A stretch of 64,000 nucleotides of DNA from Chenopodium formosanum (taxonomy: Eukaryota; Streptophyta; Magnoliopsida; Caryophyllales; Amaranthaceae). The notes under the pieces were generated by a model, which saw only the letters and a program-made list of their open reading frames with translations, had not been told where the DNA came from and did no database searches. A program made the position numbers and the translations under genes. The stretch covers positions 32,735,001 to 32,799,000 of the forward strand of contig CM044877.1 in assembly GCA_024500155.1 (NCBI GenBank), in the 5' to 3' direction. This document shows, in pieces, positions 34,301 to 45,532 of this stretch (positions within the stretch are counted from its first letter, which is position 1; every line of letters starts with the position of its first letter).

Positions 34301-34367
34301 ATCGAAAATCACCTCCCTTATCCATGAGGATATCGTTGGGGTGGCATTTCCACGTTTAGTTTCTTAA
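28327..34367 (+). pseudogene. LINE ORF2 (endonuclease, RT, RNase H), broken
   Basis: Endonuclease motifs include IWNTQGTGS, VETHMGG, LAGDFNETRY, RLDRALC and LQSDHSPL (28376-29055). Reverse transcriptase motifs include KAPGPDGF, IDFEKAYDRL, QQGDPLSPYLF and FFADDIMLF (29710-30450). The zf-RVT region lies at 33350-33540, with WLVLHNRVLCNANRL and LLHTLRDCPSA. RNase H has NTDGASKGSPG, KAELLAAELGLELD, QMDNQACIEA and CYREGNKVADYLANLG (33890-34260). Stops are at 28804, 28876, 29329, 29374, 29644, 30796 and 31277. Frameshifts are near 30860 (a G run), near 31095, and in a G run near 33935. Roughly 50 residues are missing where the LTR was inserted. The element cannot be active. Confidence 0.93.
31361..33319 (+). 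mobile_element. Solo LTR of the Ogre/Tat-like family inside the LINE
   Basis: It begins TGTAGACACCC, as do the LTRs at 47026 and 55860. It is collinear with the 47026-49195 LTR, including a TATAAATA box at 32089-32096, up to GTGTATGAT. The last 47 bp or so of the reference LTR are missing. No internal sequence is attached. The LINE resumes just after, with some coding sequence lost, so a deletion removed the right LTR edge and adjacent LINE; no duplicated flank remains. Confidence 0.88.
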
Positions 34368-34980
34368 TTTATTTTTCTTGTACGGGTCTTATCCCTCTTT
34401 CGCACCAAAAAAAAAAAAAAAAAAAAAAACAAGCATTTTAATATGTTAATTTGTACTCCGTATTCTCTTTATTACATTTTCTTAAGAGTCAATTCAAGAA
34501 TTTCTTTATTGATGCTCTAAACAATGTATTAATTAATGTTTAATTTTTTAAAAATATTTGATGGCTTACCCGAAAGCGGTACGACTAATTAATGATCCTT
34601 GGTGCACATTGTTAAATATTAACATAGTATAATATTTTACCTTTTAAAATTCAATGAGAAAAGAACCTTAATCATAGCCTATTTTAAATTACAAAATATT
34701 TGATGTTCATACTAAAAATGGCATACGAATAGAAATGTGAATTGCTAAATCGCGTCCAGTATTTACCAGGTAACGTCCGTATTTTAACACGATCTTACAA
34801 ACATGCCCCCTTTTAATTTTACCCTAATTTACTTCTACCCCTTATAAATTTACCCTATTTTATTTTCACCCCACCGGCCACCAAACAGACACCACCACCA
34901 GCCACCATCCACCATCCACGACTTGAAATTATTTTTTTTTAAAGAAAAAATTTTTGTCAACAACAATACACAAGGGGTGA

Positions 34981-35766
34981 ATGGACGACTTTACGGAATT
35001 GCAGTCGCCGCCGGAGAGGTCACCTGTGCGTACGGAATCGGTGAGTTTTTAGACCTTTTTTTTTATTATTTTCGTAATTGCCAGAGGAACACCTGATATT
35101 TTAGAATCTACCTCGGAACATTCTAAAATTTCAGGCGTTCCTACCACTGTTCGCCTGGTATTTTAGAATGTTCCACGGTAGATTCTAAAATTTCAGGCGT
35201 TCCTACCACTGTTCGCCTGGTATTTTAGAATGTTCCACGGTAGATTCTAAAATTTCAGGCGTTCCTCTGGCTTCATATAAGAAACGCTTAGAAATTTAGT
35301 ATCATCCATGGGACATACTAAATTATCAGACAAACAATGGTAGGAACGCCTGAAATTTTAGAATGTACCACGGAAGGTTCTAAAATATTAGGCGTTTCTT
35401 CCGTGGTACATTCAAATTTTTCAGGCGTTTCCTATATGTTTTGATTTTATCATTATTATGTTATTTAAATATTATTATATCATTATTATTATATGATTTC
35501 ATGGGTTCTTAAGTAGTTTGTTTTGTGGTTATAGGATTCAGAATCAGAAAATGGCGGTGATGGTGTGAATTACAGTGGCCATTTTCAAACCGACACTTTG
35601 TTTCCTACTTTTGATGCTGCTGTTGAATGGGCAAAAGATATTTCGCGAACAATCGGATTTTTATTTGTCTCATTGTCGTAGAAAAAAACCACCGATGGTC
35701 GGCCGTATCGATATTTGGCTTGCGATCGCAGTCGAAAGAAAAGGCCAAGAGGTTTGGAGAATGTGA
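34981..35766 (+). pseudogene. MULE transposase, N-terminal fragment
   Basis: The first exon (34981-35040) starts ATGGACGACTTTACGG and ends at a GTGAG donor. The second exon begins at 35535 after an ATAG acceptor, in phase. It reads FPTFDAAVEWAKDISRTIGF, then TDGRPYRYLACDRSRKKRPR, the zinc-containing N-terminal domain of MULE/FAR1-type transposases. A stop at 35679 (TAG) interrupts it. The sequence ends abruptly at about 35766, where an unrelated antisense gene fragment begins. The catalytic DDE region is absent from the window. Confidence 0.78.
35126..35275. repeat. 62-bp tandem repeat in MULE intron
   Basis: A unit with the core CAGGCGTTCCTACCACTGTT, followed by a CCACGGTAGATTCTAAAA half, occurs a little more than twice in direct order. 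Inverted partial copies follow to about 35430. It lies between the two transposase exons. Confidence 0.75.
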
Positions 35767-35767
35767 T

Positions 35768-36139
35768 ACATCTCAAAACACCTCGCTCCACACCACCCCA
35801 AATCGCAGCTGCAACATGACCACCATAGCTAGGAATAACACTACCATCCTCTGGACCACCGGCCATCGGCGTACTCACTAACCAGCTGTCCTGTATCAGA
35901 GTCCGACTACGTTTAGTCTCCTGAGTACTTACAAATCTTCCATCAGCACCCCTATTCGTATGAATAATGTCATCAGACTCCTCCTCCTTGTCATCGTCAT
36001 CGCCTGATGAACCCTGTCCTCCTCTGTACGAGTACTCGGGACCCAGTGACTCACCCTCCTCCTGGTCAGACTCGAAAACCGACCCATCCCTCTGAGACCT
36101 TGAATGATGACTTTGTGCTGCGGAGGTCGAACTCGCCAT
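35768..36139 (-). pseudogene. Plant mobile domain (PMD) protein, N-terminal fragment
   Basis: On the minus strand, ATG at 36137-36139 opens a frame with an acidic Ser/Asp-rich leader (SSGDDDDKEEESDD). The conserved entry to the plant mobile domain follows: PEDGSVIPSYGGHVAAAIW, then ERGVLRC. Homologues (MAIN/MAIL and transposon-linked proteins) continue for several hundred residues; here the match ends at 35768, exactly against the MULE transposase remnant. PMD sequences are known passengers of plant transposons. This is a fragment, not a functional gene. Confidence 0.7.
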
Positions 36140-36293
36140 ATTAGCATTAGGGACTAGTCCCGTCTCGGTATGAGGCTGAAAACGATATCGGTCTTTCTCC
36201 CTCCTAATTGACAAGGTCAAGCGCCGTGATACAGCGTGTCGTGTTCCCGAACCCTCAATCTTAATTTTTTGCAAAAGGAAATTGAAATAAGTA

Positions 36294-36577
36294 CTCCCTC
36301 CGTCCCAAAAAGAACGACCCATTTGGCCAAAACTTTGTCCCAAAAAGAATGACTCATTTGCATTAAAACACCACCAATTTGCAACAATATTTGTGCAAAA
36401 TTAACTTCCCCACATAAAAATTTGATTTTCTATGTTATTTTATTACTTCCCCTCTCTATTTTTTTACAAACCCCATGTAAATTTATCTTTCCAATATACT
36501 TTTACTTCTTTTTACTTAACTTCCTTAATACCCGTGTAATCAACCCAAATGGGTCGTTCTTTTTGGGACGGAGGGAG
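36294..36577. mobile_element. Stowaway MITE, 284 bp
   Basis: The perfect classical termini CTCCCTCCGTCCCAAAAAGA and TCTTTTTGGGACGGAGGGAG are flanked by TA on both sides (36292-36293, 36578-36579). The inner arms are also inverted. It is a clear Tc1/mariner-derived MITE nested in the MULE. Confidence 0.95.
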
Positions 36578-36609
36578 TATAATTTTAGTTCATAATTATA
36601 ATCATTATA

Positions 36610-36643
36610 CTAATAATAATAATAATAATAATAATAATTATAC

Positions 36644-36677
<34 letters not shown>

Positions 36678-36678
36678 T
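36610..36678. repeat. (TAA)n microsatellite
   Basis: Two runs of TAA units separated by TTATAC. Confidence 0.95.
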
Positions 36679-36921
36679 AAGTTGCCACTCTTGCTAGCAG
36701 AAAGCAGAAGAGCTCACAGTCCGACTTTGATTTCGATTAAAAAGTATTCATGTTACAACAGTTACAGATTCGTAACTTGTAGACATCCTCAGGTTATAAT
36801 GTTATATTAGCAGAGACTTACATAAAGCCTTTATTAGTTTAATTTCATCTACAACTTCAAAATTAAAGCCTTTACTCCCAAAATTAAAGCTCTTCATAAT
36901 AATAATAACCCTCAATTGAAT

Positions 36922-39900
36922 TGTAACACCCCGTCCTTTTGGAACTGGAAGCGTTAGCGGAATTACGCTTAAACGGGAGGCTACTTAACTTCGATTGGCA
37001 AAGTGAAGCTTAACCTATGTCCAAAGGACAAATTTAACTCATTCACACAACCAAATTAAGTTGTTTAAGCTAAGCGCAAACTATGTGAACAAAAGAAAAT
37101 AACAAACAAACTTTAACATGGACAAATCAATTACATTCAAGAAGCCAAGGGCAGAACAACCCTTATCGGCCAAACTGGACTAAATTCAATGTAATTAAAC
37201 AGTAAACTAACAACAAAGGCATACAAGCCTAAAAGTTAGGTTCTAAACTCTCAATCCCCATCCCATCGTCACAGATATCAAATAAACAAATGAAACCTGC
37301 AAATTATAACAACGTTCCACAATCAGTGGGGAGCAACTAGCAGTTCTCCCTTAAATCAGAAATAGAAGATCTTAGACTTAAATTAACAGAAAGAAACCAT
37401 AACCACAATCAACTTGAAAACTCAAATGAAATCACTTAAAACCATTAAACCATATAAACAATGAAATATTTCAAAATAAACTTAAAACAGATTTATCGAT
37501 ATTAAATCACTCAATTTCAATCATATTAATATATAGACTTCTAATAATTAATAATTTAATAATATAAATATTTCAAACCCAAAACCTTCAAAAAGTAGAA
37601 CTGGCATGGAGGGAACGCTAGTGGCCTCGCAATCCACTTCCTAAGGTTTGTCAGGACGAACCCCCGGTCATCTCGCAGAGACCGTGTCTAAGATTGGCCA
37701 ACTCCCGGTTATGGGTAGATGCCTATAAGGTCTTACACACCCCCGGACGACAACAATAATTAACCAGGTTGAGCTACCTAAGACTCGCAATCTAGGTAGT
37801 TAGCATGTTCATTAACCATCGGGAAGCAACTCGGCCTCACACCCGACTATGGCCCCACACAATTCAAAAATCACTTAAAATAGATAATACAATATATTTC
37901 ACTCAGAAATCTGCAGAGAAGCCAAAAATGGTCTTATACTCAATTCAAACTGCATAAGAAAATCATATTTCTTAAATTTAATTGAAACTCCATTTCAAAA
38001 GGCACTTCAACTTAATAAATCACAAAGGTATCGTTTGAGTTTGGGAATATAATTAATTATCGAAATTCAACAATTAAGTGCATTCACAACTCTTGGCGAA
38101 GTGATGCTAAAGACAGTGTTATCCTTCTCTAAAGCATTACGACGTCGACAATACAATTACAACCTACACATGTTCAAACACACATAGAAATACTTCACTT
38201 TAGGGATTTATAATACCCAAAAATTCAATCATCACCTATTTAAAATATAATCTCAAATAAATTATAATACTTACAATAAAAAAAAATTACATAAAATCAT
38301 TTAATTAAACCAAATATCCAAACTATCATTTCATAAAACAACCAAAACGGGACAGCAACATACAAGTCCAATAATCATCATAAAAACCCAACCAAACATG
38401 CTTCAAATGCGAAATAAAAATTAGGGCATATACATACACTCATTAGGCATCATATAAAACCATTATGGACTTGAAATTCAAGAGAGAACATGCCAAAATA
38501 AAATCATGTTTACAGCAGCCCCTACACTAATATGCAGCAGCACTAATCATACCAAATCTCCCAAAAACCAACCTTAAACATGAAAATAAGTTTAGCCCAT
38601 TTTAGCACACACTCTCAAAACATAATAGGCCATGTTAAACATGCATTTGCTCATAGAAATCAAGGAATACACTATTGAAAATCACCATCTTTCACACGCC
38701 TAGCAGGTTAGGGGCAGCAGCTATGTTGCACTAATTTAGGCACTTTAAACTATCTTAAATTATATAAAATCATGCCAAATCAATTTAGGGAATATCCTAA
38801 CATGATGCTAATTCAAATTAGGCAATAAAATCAATCAAGATAATTAATTTAATACCTAAGAAGACATATTAAACATGCTGCGTGCCAGCAGTCTAAGATT
38901 TTAGAATATACATGCTCATTAAAAGATAGAATTTTGCCTATAAACATGGAATTTCCCTATGACATAAACTCCTAAATAATCCTAACATGACAACCTGGAA
39001 GATATATTCAATTGGTCACAAATATAAGATATATACATGCTCATAAACTCAATCTAACATCACGTTCTTAATTCACGTTGGCAGCACAACTTGTCTCACA
39101 AAATCAGTCATTTGGAGGCCTTAAACACCTCCGAATTTTACCCATAATATATCAAATCGATCGTAAAACAATCCTCTACAATAATATGAAATATAGTCAT
39201 TGAAATTAAGGCTTAACCACGACCAGAAAGAACTACTGAAACAGCAGTCTCACACACACACATCAGTCACGTACATCATACTTGTAAGCCCCAAAATCAT
39301 GTTATAACTTGATTAAAACACATCAAAAACATCATAAAACAATTAGGGATTGATAGTAAATCAAACTAGGCATGAAATTCATGTGTTAAACACATAAAAT
39401 AAGGCCAAATCCATTCCGAAACCAGACACACTCACTACATACGAAAATTGAAACCATTCCTAACCTTAACATGAATTCTACCCACCAATTCAACCCTAAA
39501 ACCTAGCATTTCTAATCTAAGGGAAGAAAGGCTAGTTACCTTGATATAGTCCACCAAAACCCAAAGAAAAGGACAGCAATACCGCACACAAACAGCAGCA
39601 ACCACACGCACAACACCCACCCAAACAGTCTTATTCCCTTGCCTCGTTTTTGCTTGTTCTAGAGGAGAGATAGAGCACAATTTTGGCAACGATTATGGCA
39701 GCAAGTTAAGCTTTGATTTCCCCTTGATTCCCACCTTGAATTCCATGAAAAAGATGGGGAGAAGAAGAGTGATTTGCTGCATCTTTTGGTGGAGAAAAAA
39801 TCTGATGTATTTTTGCCTTCTTTGTACGTGAAATGAGAAGAGGAAGAGAAAGGGTTTGGGCAGCAAATTAATAGGTTTTATTAGAATTAATGAAATTGAA

Positions 39901-40925
39901 TATGGGGGGTTACATAGGTGGAATATGGGAAGCTTCTAAACCTTCAAAGATGTTGTGTAAAACAGCCTAGAATGGGCTCAAATGAGGCTCACAAAAAGGC
40001 CACACAAAGCTAGGATTCAAGGCTTCTCTTTTGGGCTTGACTAAATAATTAATTTACGCGTTAGAATGGGATAAGGAAGCTAATAAACAAGCATATATTA
40101 ATCTATTTAGTCATGGAAGTTGTAAGGCGAAACCCAACTAATAAACAAGGTCTAGTTGGCCCGAAACTAGACTAGGAAAGGAATGTAACGGGAGGCATTT
40201 TAAAACGTGTTCAAAAACGATAATATAGATTATATTATTGATATCTCAATAATAATATCAATAATAATAATGAAAATAACAATTTAAATCACAATACAAG
40301 AAACATTTATATATAGTTCATATGTACCAAAGAGCGACATAAAAGACGAAATGCGAAACCAATAATATTTTTCATTTATAATTACCTAAATAATTAAAGG
40401 ACATTATAATGAGTTTTATAAATATATAATAAATAATAGTTTATAAACAATATCAATTTGATAAACGAGTTGACGGAATCACCCAATACCACTTTACATA
40501 TCGATATTGATACAATTGAACGTAAAACGTCTTAAAAACCCTAAAATCATTTTATACATATAGAATTGACACTGTAGTCAAGGAATCACCCATGATGACC
40601 TGTATCAATTTTAATAGGTTAAATATCTGAATTGACACTTAAACTTAAGGAATCACCCTTTAAAGCTAATCTTAATTCAGACAAGTCAAATACAGTTTGA
40701 AATGATTAAAACTCAAATATACAACATAATACCTTTCAAACATTTTGTCAAAATATTATAATTAGGGTTGTCTTAAAAGCTTGGGATGACCCTTAAATCA
40801 AATAACGATTTTAATAATTAAATTATTAGCATTTTAATTTAGAAAAATAGAGTTTCAAACTAGAATTCAGGTTTAATAAGTTGAAATGCACACAAAATAG
40901 TGGTTCAAAAGTACGGGGCGTTACA
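36922..40925. mobile_element. Probable 4 kb solo LTR nested in the MULE
   Basis: It starts TGTAACACCCCGTCC and ends GTACGGGGCGTTACA, the short inverted TG...CA ends found on large LTRs of plant Ty3/gypsy elements. No gag, protease, reverse transcriptase or integrase frame is present over 4 kb. Sections near 37610-37850 and 40460-40790 carry short repeated blocks such as GGAATCACCC. I could not find a clean 5-bp duplication, so a short non-autonomous element cannot be excluded. Lineage and strand are not established. Confidence 0.55.
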
Positions 40926-42256
40926 AAATACCTTACTTAAATATCACCAGCAGATCAACAATCCAACATGAATGAATCTTCATAAGTTCTGAATTTCTCA
41001 ATTAACAAGTACTATATTTCAGAATTTCATAAGTTCTGAATTTCTCAATTGAGTTATCTAATCTTCTATTATATGGGATAAATTAACAGGAAAGAGCATG
41101 GTGAGGATTGTCGCTATTAATCTAAGCAACGAGGCAAAGGTAAGAAACAGAACACTTCTCTTTGATCAACTACTGCATTACAGGGAAATAAAGCAAACAA
41201 AAAAAAACAAAAAAAAACTTCTGAATCATGAAATAGCAGAAAACCCACAAACTTAATGCAATTTTTGTTGTCACAGGTGATTTTGAGGATAATGAAACGC
41301 AACTTTTTGAATGTCATCACAAACAAGAAGGATTGTAAGTAACAATTTTTTATCACTAAACTACACTAAGAAACTAGCTTTTTAATTCAGACAACTAAAT
41401 TAATAACAAAACATGAAACAAAATTAATAATTAAAAAAAAAAATTAACGCTCAGAGATTTAGAATCTCTCGGCTACGAACGCCTGGAAGTTTAGGCTTTC
41501 CGGGCGTATGCTCGAAAATTCTAGGCGTTCGTGTTTCGTCTAGGATTTTCGAACTTACGCCCGGAGATCCGGAATTTACGGGCGTTTCTAGCCTCGAGAT
41601 TCCAGATCTCCAGGCGTTTCTCAACCTCGACGGAAAATTAAAAAAAAAAAGAAACGACTCACCTGTTCGCCGGAGACGATGCCTTTTCCTATCTGATTTC
41701 CAGACATTTGCGCCACCATTGAACCGTCAACCCTTAAATTTCTTACAAAAAAAAAAATAAATAAAAAATCTTGGTGGTTGATTATGGTGATAAACGATGG
41801 TTGTGGTCTTGTGGATGATAATGGGGGTTGAATTTGGGGGAAAGAGAAAGGGTAGGTGAAAAGGGTGAAAAGAGAGAAAGGTAAAAGTTTAAAGAAAAGG
41901 TTTTGATGGGTTATTTAAGGGAGGGTATTTTAGTATGTATTTTTTAAAATACGGGCGTTGCCCGGTAAATACCGGACGTGATATAGTACCCCCCATAGAA
42001 ATTGGAATGGAATAAAATTTTTGTCAGGAATATAAAATGTCTTTTTTTAGAAAAACACTTTTGTACATAATAAAACCATACTTTGCAAAGTGCATATTTC
42101 CATGTAAAGATGAAACTGCATTCAATGACATTAAACTGAAGATGCTATTATTACATAGCTTATAAGAGTCAGAAGCTTTCAATCTTCTTCCATAAGATTA
42201 TCTCTCATCATTTTCTTAACCCTAGCTAATTTTCTCTAAATTGATCTAAACTCAAA

Positions 42257-42890
42257 ATGGCTAACAATGATGGTACCTCTTCATCTTCATCAAGAGCTTC
42301 TACAAATGCCCCATATGGCCATACTAGGTGGCTTCAATTGAGTATGTTGCGTTCACAGCTTAGGGCTTTACAAGCTCGTAGGGAGGAGCTTCAGATAGAA
42401 TCAGAGCAAGTGGAGGCAGAGCTTGTAAATGCAAGGAGGAAAATAGAGGAAGAGGAAGCTGCTTCTGCGTTGGCTAGGAGGGGTGAGGTGGAACAGGGCT
42501 ATGGGATGGCTCCAATGGAGGTTGAACAGGTTTAGGGAGTAGAATGTTGAAGCTGAGGGGGAGGAGAATGATCAAGAAGCTGAGGAAGAAGTGGAGGATT
42601 TAGAAGGGGAAGAGGAGGAGGATGATGATGAGGATGTAGAAGGGGAAGAGGAGGGTGAAGAGAATTCAGGAGAGGAAGACACAAATGCTTCAGAAGAGGA
42701 AGAGCAGAGGGATGTAGAGGCGGCCCCAGAGGACGATGATAAAGCTAGTTCAGAGGAGGATGACCAGGATGACTCCGATGATGGCGGAAATGAAGATGAT
42801 AACTTTGTTGAAGGCTATAAGTCTGCTGATTCTGTAGAAGATTCTGATATGTATGGCCTCAACTTGTCTCATAATGACCAAATTGTATGA
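42257..42890 (+). pseudogene. Acidic coiled-coil protein gene, apparently frameshifted
   Basis: The first frame (42257-42535) codes for a Ser-rich start, a helix with coiled-coil character (LRSQLRALQARREELQIES, about residues 33-51), then EEEEAASALARR and a stop. A second frame, offset by one base and open from about 42550 to 42890, is almost entirely Glu/Asp. It continues the same low-complexity theme and ends GLNLSHNDQIV. The upstream ATG is in a good context (CAAAATGGC) behind an AT-rich leader. The most economical reading is one intronless acidic protein of roughly 210 residues with a stop and a frameshift near 42535-42550. I do not recognise the family. Confidence 0.5.
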
Positions 42891-42901
42891 AAGCCTAGGT
42901 T

Positions 42902-44082
42902 TTTTTTTTTTTTTTTGGCAGCTGAGAAACAATTCTTATTAATAAAAGACCCTTACACCCCCACTACATCTGGTATATACTTCCAGTTTGTGGGAGTGGA
43001 CTCGATGCTAGAAGACTTACAACATTGAAACACAGAGTTAGACACATAATGACTTGACGTCGTGGACATATAGAGTTACAATAATAACTACTGAAAGACG
43101 CAGATTTCTTTCTTGGGTGGCTTGGGGAGTCAAACATAGGGTGGTTAACGAACTTCCTCTTCTTACCAACTTGGTACCTGCAAACATAAGCAAAATTAGC
43201 AAGGGAAACCTGGGGGTTGGGAGTCTCCCTATGAATAGCTGTCGTCGGTTTGCTTGTCTTCCTTCTTCTCTTATCCTTCTAGTGAATATTATTGCTTCGT
43301 CTTCCTGTTTTCAGGCTCTTTCTCCTTGTACTGATCTCGGTTGTGGAAGGAACTCTGAGTCTACTAGTGGCTGAGGTGATAGGATTGGTGGAAAAATCGT
43401 CTTTTGTGGAGGAGAAAGTACCTCCTTCTTCACTCGAGCTATCAATTCTTGAGGTTACGGTTGAACCTACCTCCGAACAGTCATCCTCCTCCTATGAACA
43501 CAACCCATCATGCACCTCTTCTTGATCTATCCTGCTTTCTTTCAGGCTTACACTAATTTTGCTTGTAGTTTTCTCTTTTGGGTGGTTCACTGCCTTCACA
43601 ACCAGGTAAGAGCCCGACTCACATCATAGTAATGGATAGGTTTTCCTTGAGCCATCATTTTGTAATCCTTTTTGGAGATCGATAAAAAGGAACCCTGCCT
43701 CCTATGTCGGTTTCGAAACCGATATTTGGGCTCCGCATGATCAGCACTCAGGCCGGACTTCAAAGAATCATTTGCATGATTCACAAAGGATCCATTTGAG
43801 GGATCCCTAATCTTGTTACAAAAACGGACACTTGTCACATCCTCCTCGTGAACATGGGAAGTCATATCCATATCTTCCGAAATACAACTCTTAGACCCAC
43901 TTCTAATGTCGCACTGATCTCTTTCATTGTCCATGTTTGATATGTTCTCGACTTGGAAAACCCTTTGATTAAACTTCAAATCATAGGGGATAAGAAAGGA
44001 AAACGGGTAAAGTCTTCCGTGGAGTTGGTTTCTTCGTCTAATCATGGCTCGGTAGCTGAAGATTTCAACGCTCCAATAGGTC
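42902..44082 (-). mobile_element. Poly(A)-tailed retroposon with 16-bp TSD, no RT
   Basis: TATGAAAGCCTAGGTT is perfectly repeated at 42886-42901 and 44083-44098. Read on the minus strand, the element ends GTTTCTCAGCTGCC plus poly(A) (about 42902-42916). It contains one open frame (44045-43596) of 149 residues with no recognisable domain, ending in DVSRALTW. No reverse transcriptase is present. It is either a non-autonomous LINE derivative or a retroposed transcript. It sits directly behind the stop codon of the acidic ORF. Confidence 0.8.
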
Positions 44083-44104
44083 TATGAAAGCCTAGGTTAT
44101 TGTC

Positions 44105-44156
44105 ACACACACACACACACACATATATACATATACATACACATATATATATATAC

Positions 44157-44251
<95 letters not shown>
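44105..44251. repeat. (CA)n/(TA)n compound microsatellite, left part
   Basis: CA units change to TACA and then to a long AT run. It is interrupted at 44252 by a Helitron, and AT units resume at 44667. Confidence 0.95.
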
Positions 44252-44254
<3 letters not shown>

Positions 44255-44664
44255 ATAACATAATACTAAAGGCGAATCCAACATGACACTTGTCATGTTT
44301 TTATTAAAAATATTCCCGCCATTTTTACTTTCCCTTTTTTTTCTTACAAATCTTTATGATTATTATATCCTATACTATTTAACTTTCAACTTGACAACTA
44401 TATACAAAGTATATTCCATATGCATTTTATGAAATATTTTAACACATCTTTTTAAAATTTTTTAATAGTTATTTTTTATAATAAACAAATATATACAAAT
44501 GCAATATCAAAATTTTTTTGAAAATAAAAGATTTTAAATTACAAAATGTACATAATTCTTTATATTCATCATGTATGTATATTGTATGATAGCGATTTAT
44601 TTTTAAAATGTGCAAATTAAAAATAGGTTTTATATAAACCGTGCATCGCACGGGTTCTAACCTA

Positions 44665-44665
<1 letters not shown>
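44252..44665 (+). mobile_element. Small non-autonomous Helitron, 414 bp
   Basis: The 5' end is TCAATAACATAATACTAAAG after host A. The 3' end is the hairpin CCGTGC-ATC-GCACGG (44639-44653), then GTTCTAACCTAG and host T. Insertion between A and T without duplication is the Helitron rule. Both flanks are AT microsatellite, so it landed inside a pre-existing AT array. The 5' end matches the minus-strand Helitron at 57779-58422. Confidence 0.88.

Positions 44666-44744
<79 letters not shown>
44666..44744. repeat. (AT)n microsatellite, right part
   Basis: About 38 AT units, the continuation of the array split by the Helitron. Confidence 0.95.
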
Positions 44745-44747
<3 letters not shown>

Positions 44748-45532
44748 CAACTTTATTTAAAAGCTCTGTTATTTATTGTTAATTGTATATAGTAGTATGT
44801 TTTTATTCAATTTTACTTGAGATATGATCACAAATAGCTTCAATTACTTAGCAAACATTAACAAACTTACAGTGTTATTACTAGTATAATAAACAAAAAG
44901 AAGTAATCATATATGATAGTAACTTGATTAAGCATATACTAATAAAACAATGGGGAGGATGTTTCTTTTCTTCAAGCTGAGAATTTTGAGTATGCAAGCT
45001 CAGCTAAAAAAGCAATTAACAGGAAATTTTTTAAAAGCATTAGATAGATAATACGCTTAGATTAATAATATGGTAATGGATGACGAAGGTTTGTAAATTT
45101 GTCCAAAAGATTACAACCAAATGACATGCAACAAGATACCATAACTGCATAAGTTCACAAATGTGATGAATCTACCATCCATTCTAGGCTAAGATAGTTT
45201 TATAAGAACCACTTATTAGCTAAGCAGCAGAATAGTAACAAGCAGTGTAAGAGCAAAAGGATCAGTCGAGGAATCTGAGATAATAAGCACACTTCTTGCT
45301 AAGCAAACCTCCATCTAGTTACTCCAATGAGACAAATTTGAGATCCCACCTCAGATCCCCACCCTGATCAAAATGTTTGTTGGTCCAACACAAAAGTAAG
45401 CTTCCTTAGTTGACAGTCTAGCAGCTACCTCATTAAAGTCTTCCCTATATTCTTAGCAAAGTAGGCAATTATATTAAGTTAATAGCTTGTTGTGTATTAG
45501 GCTTGTAAGTCTTAGATATGTGAGTTACTTAC
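44745..45532. other. AT-rich sequence, no gene recognised
   Basis: No domain-bearing frame. It lies downstream (in the minus sense) of the RPA-like exons and may contain further decayed exons of that pseudogene. Confidence 0.4.

Larger units (their letters stand above)
26437..34445 (+). mobile_element. Near full-length L1-type LINE with TSD
   Basis: The left flank CAAGCATTTAATATGT (26437-26452) is repeated as CAAGCATTTTAATATGTT (34430-34447) right after the poly(A) tail (34407-34429). This gives a duplication of about 16 bp with one single-base indel. Order of parts: ORF1 with DUF4283 and CCHC knuckle, ORF2 with apurinic-type endonuclease, reverse transcriptase, zf-RVT and RNase H. The element starts immediately at ORF1, so the 5' UTR is short or lost. 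It is interrupted by the solo LTR at 31361-33319 and carries many stops and several frameshifts. Confidence 0.93.
34737..41993. mobile_element. Mutator-like element, 7.3 kb, with nested insertions
   Basis: The 9-bp flanks AATAGAAAT (34728-34736) and CATAGAAAT (41994-42002) match at 8 of 9 positions, as expected for Mutator. The subterminal inverted repeats are ATCGCGTCCAGTATTTACC on the left and GGTAAATACCGGACGTGAT on the right. They continue inward through GTCCGTATTTTAA against TTAAAATACGGGC. Both arms contain GGCGTT-rich subrepeats. Inside are a transposase remnant, an antisense plant mobile domain fragment, a Stowaway MITE and a 4 kb probable solo LTR. Confidence 0.85.

Noticed and set aside
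35090..35430. Possible CRISPR-like or regulatory repeat array
   Set aside because: Direct and inverted 62-bp repeats inside a MULE intron in plant DNA; no spacer organisation.
36922..40925. Complete LTR retrotransposon
   Set aside because: Only one copy of the terminal sequence and no coding domain over 4 kb, so a solo LTR or non-autonomous element is more likely.
44469..44750. Tyr-Ile repeat protein on the minus strand
   Set aside because: Translation of the AT microsatellite.
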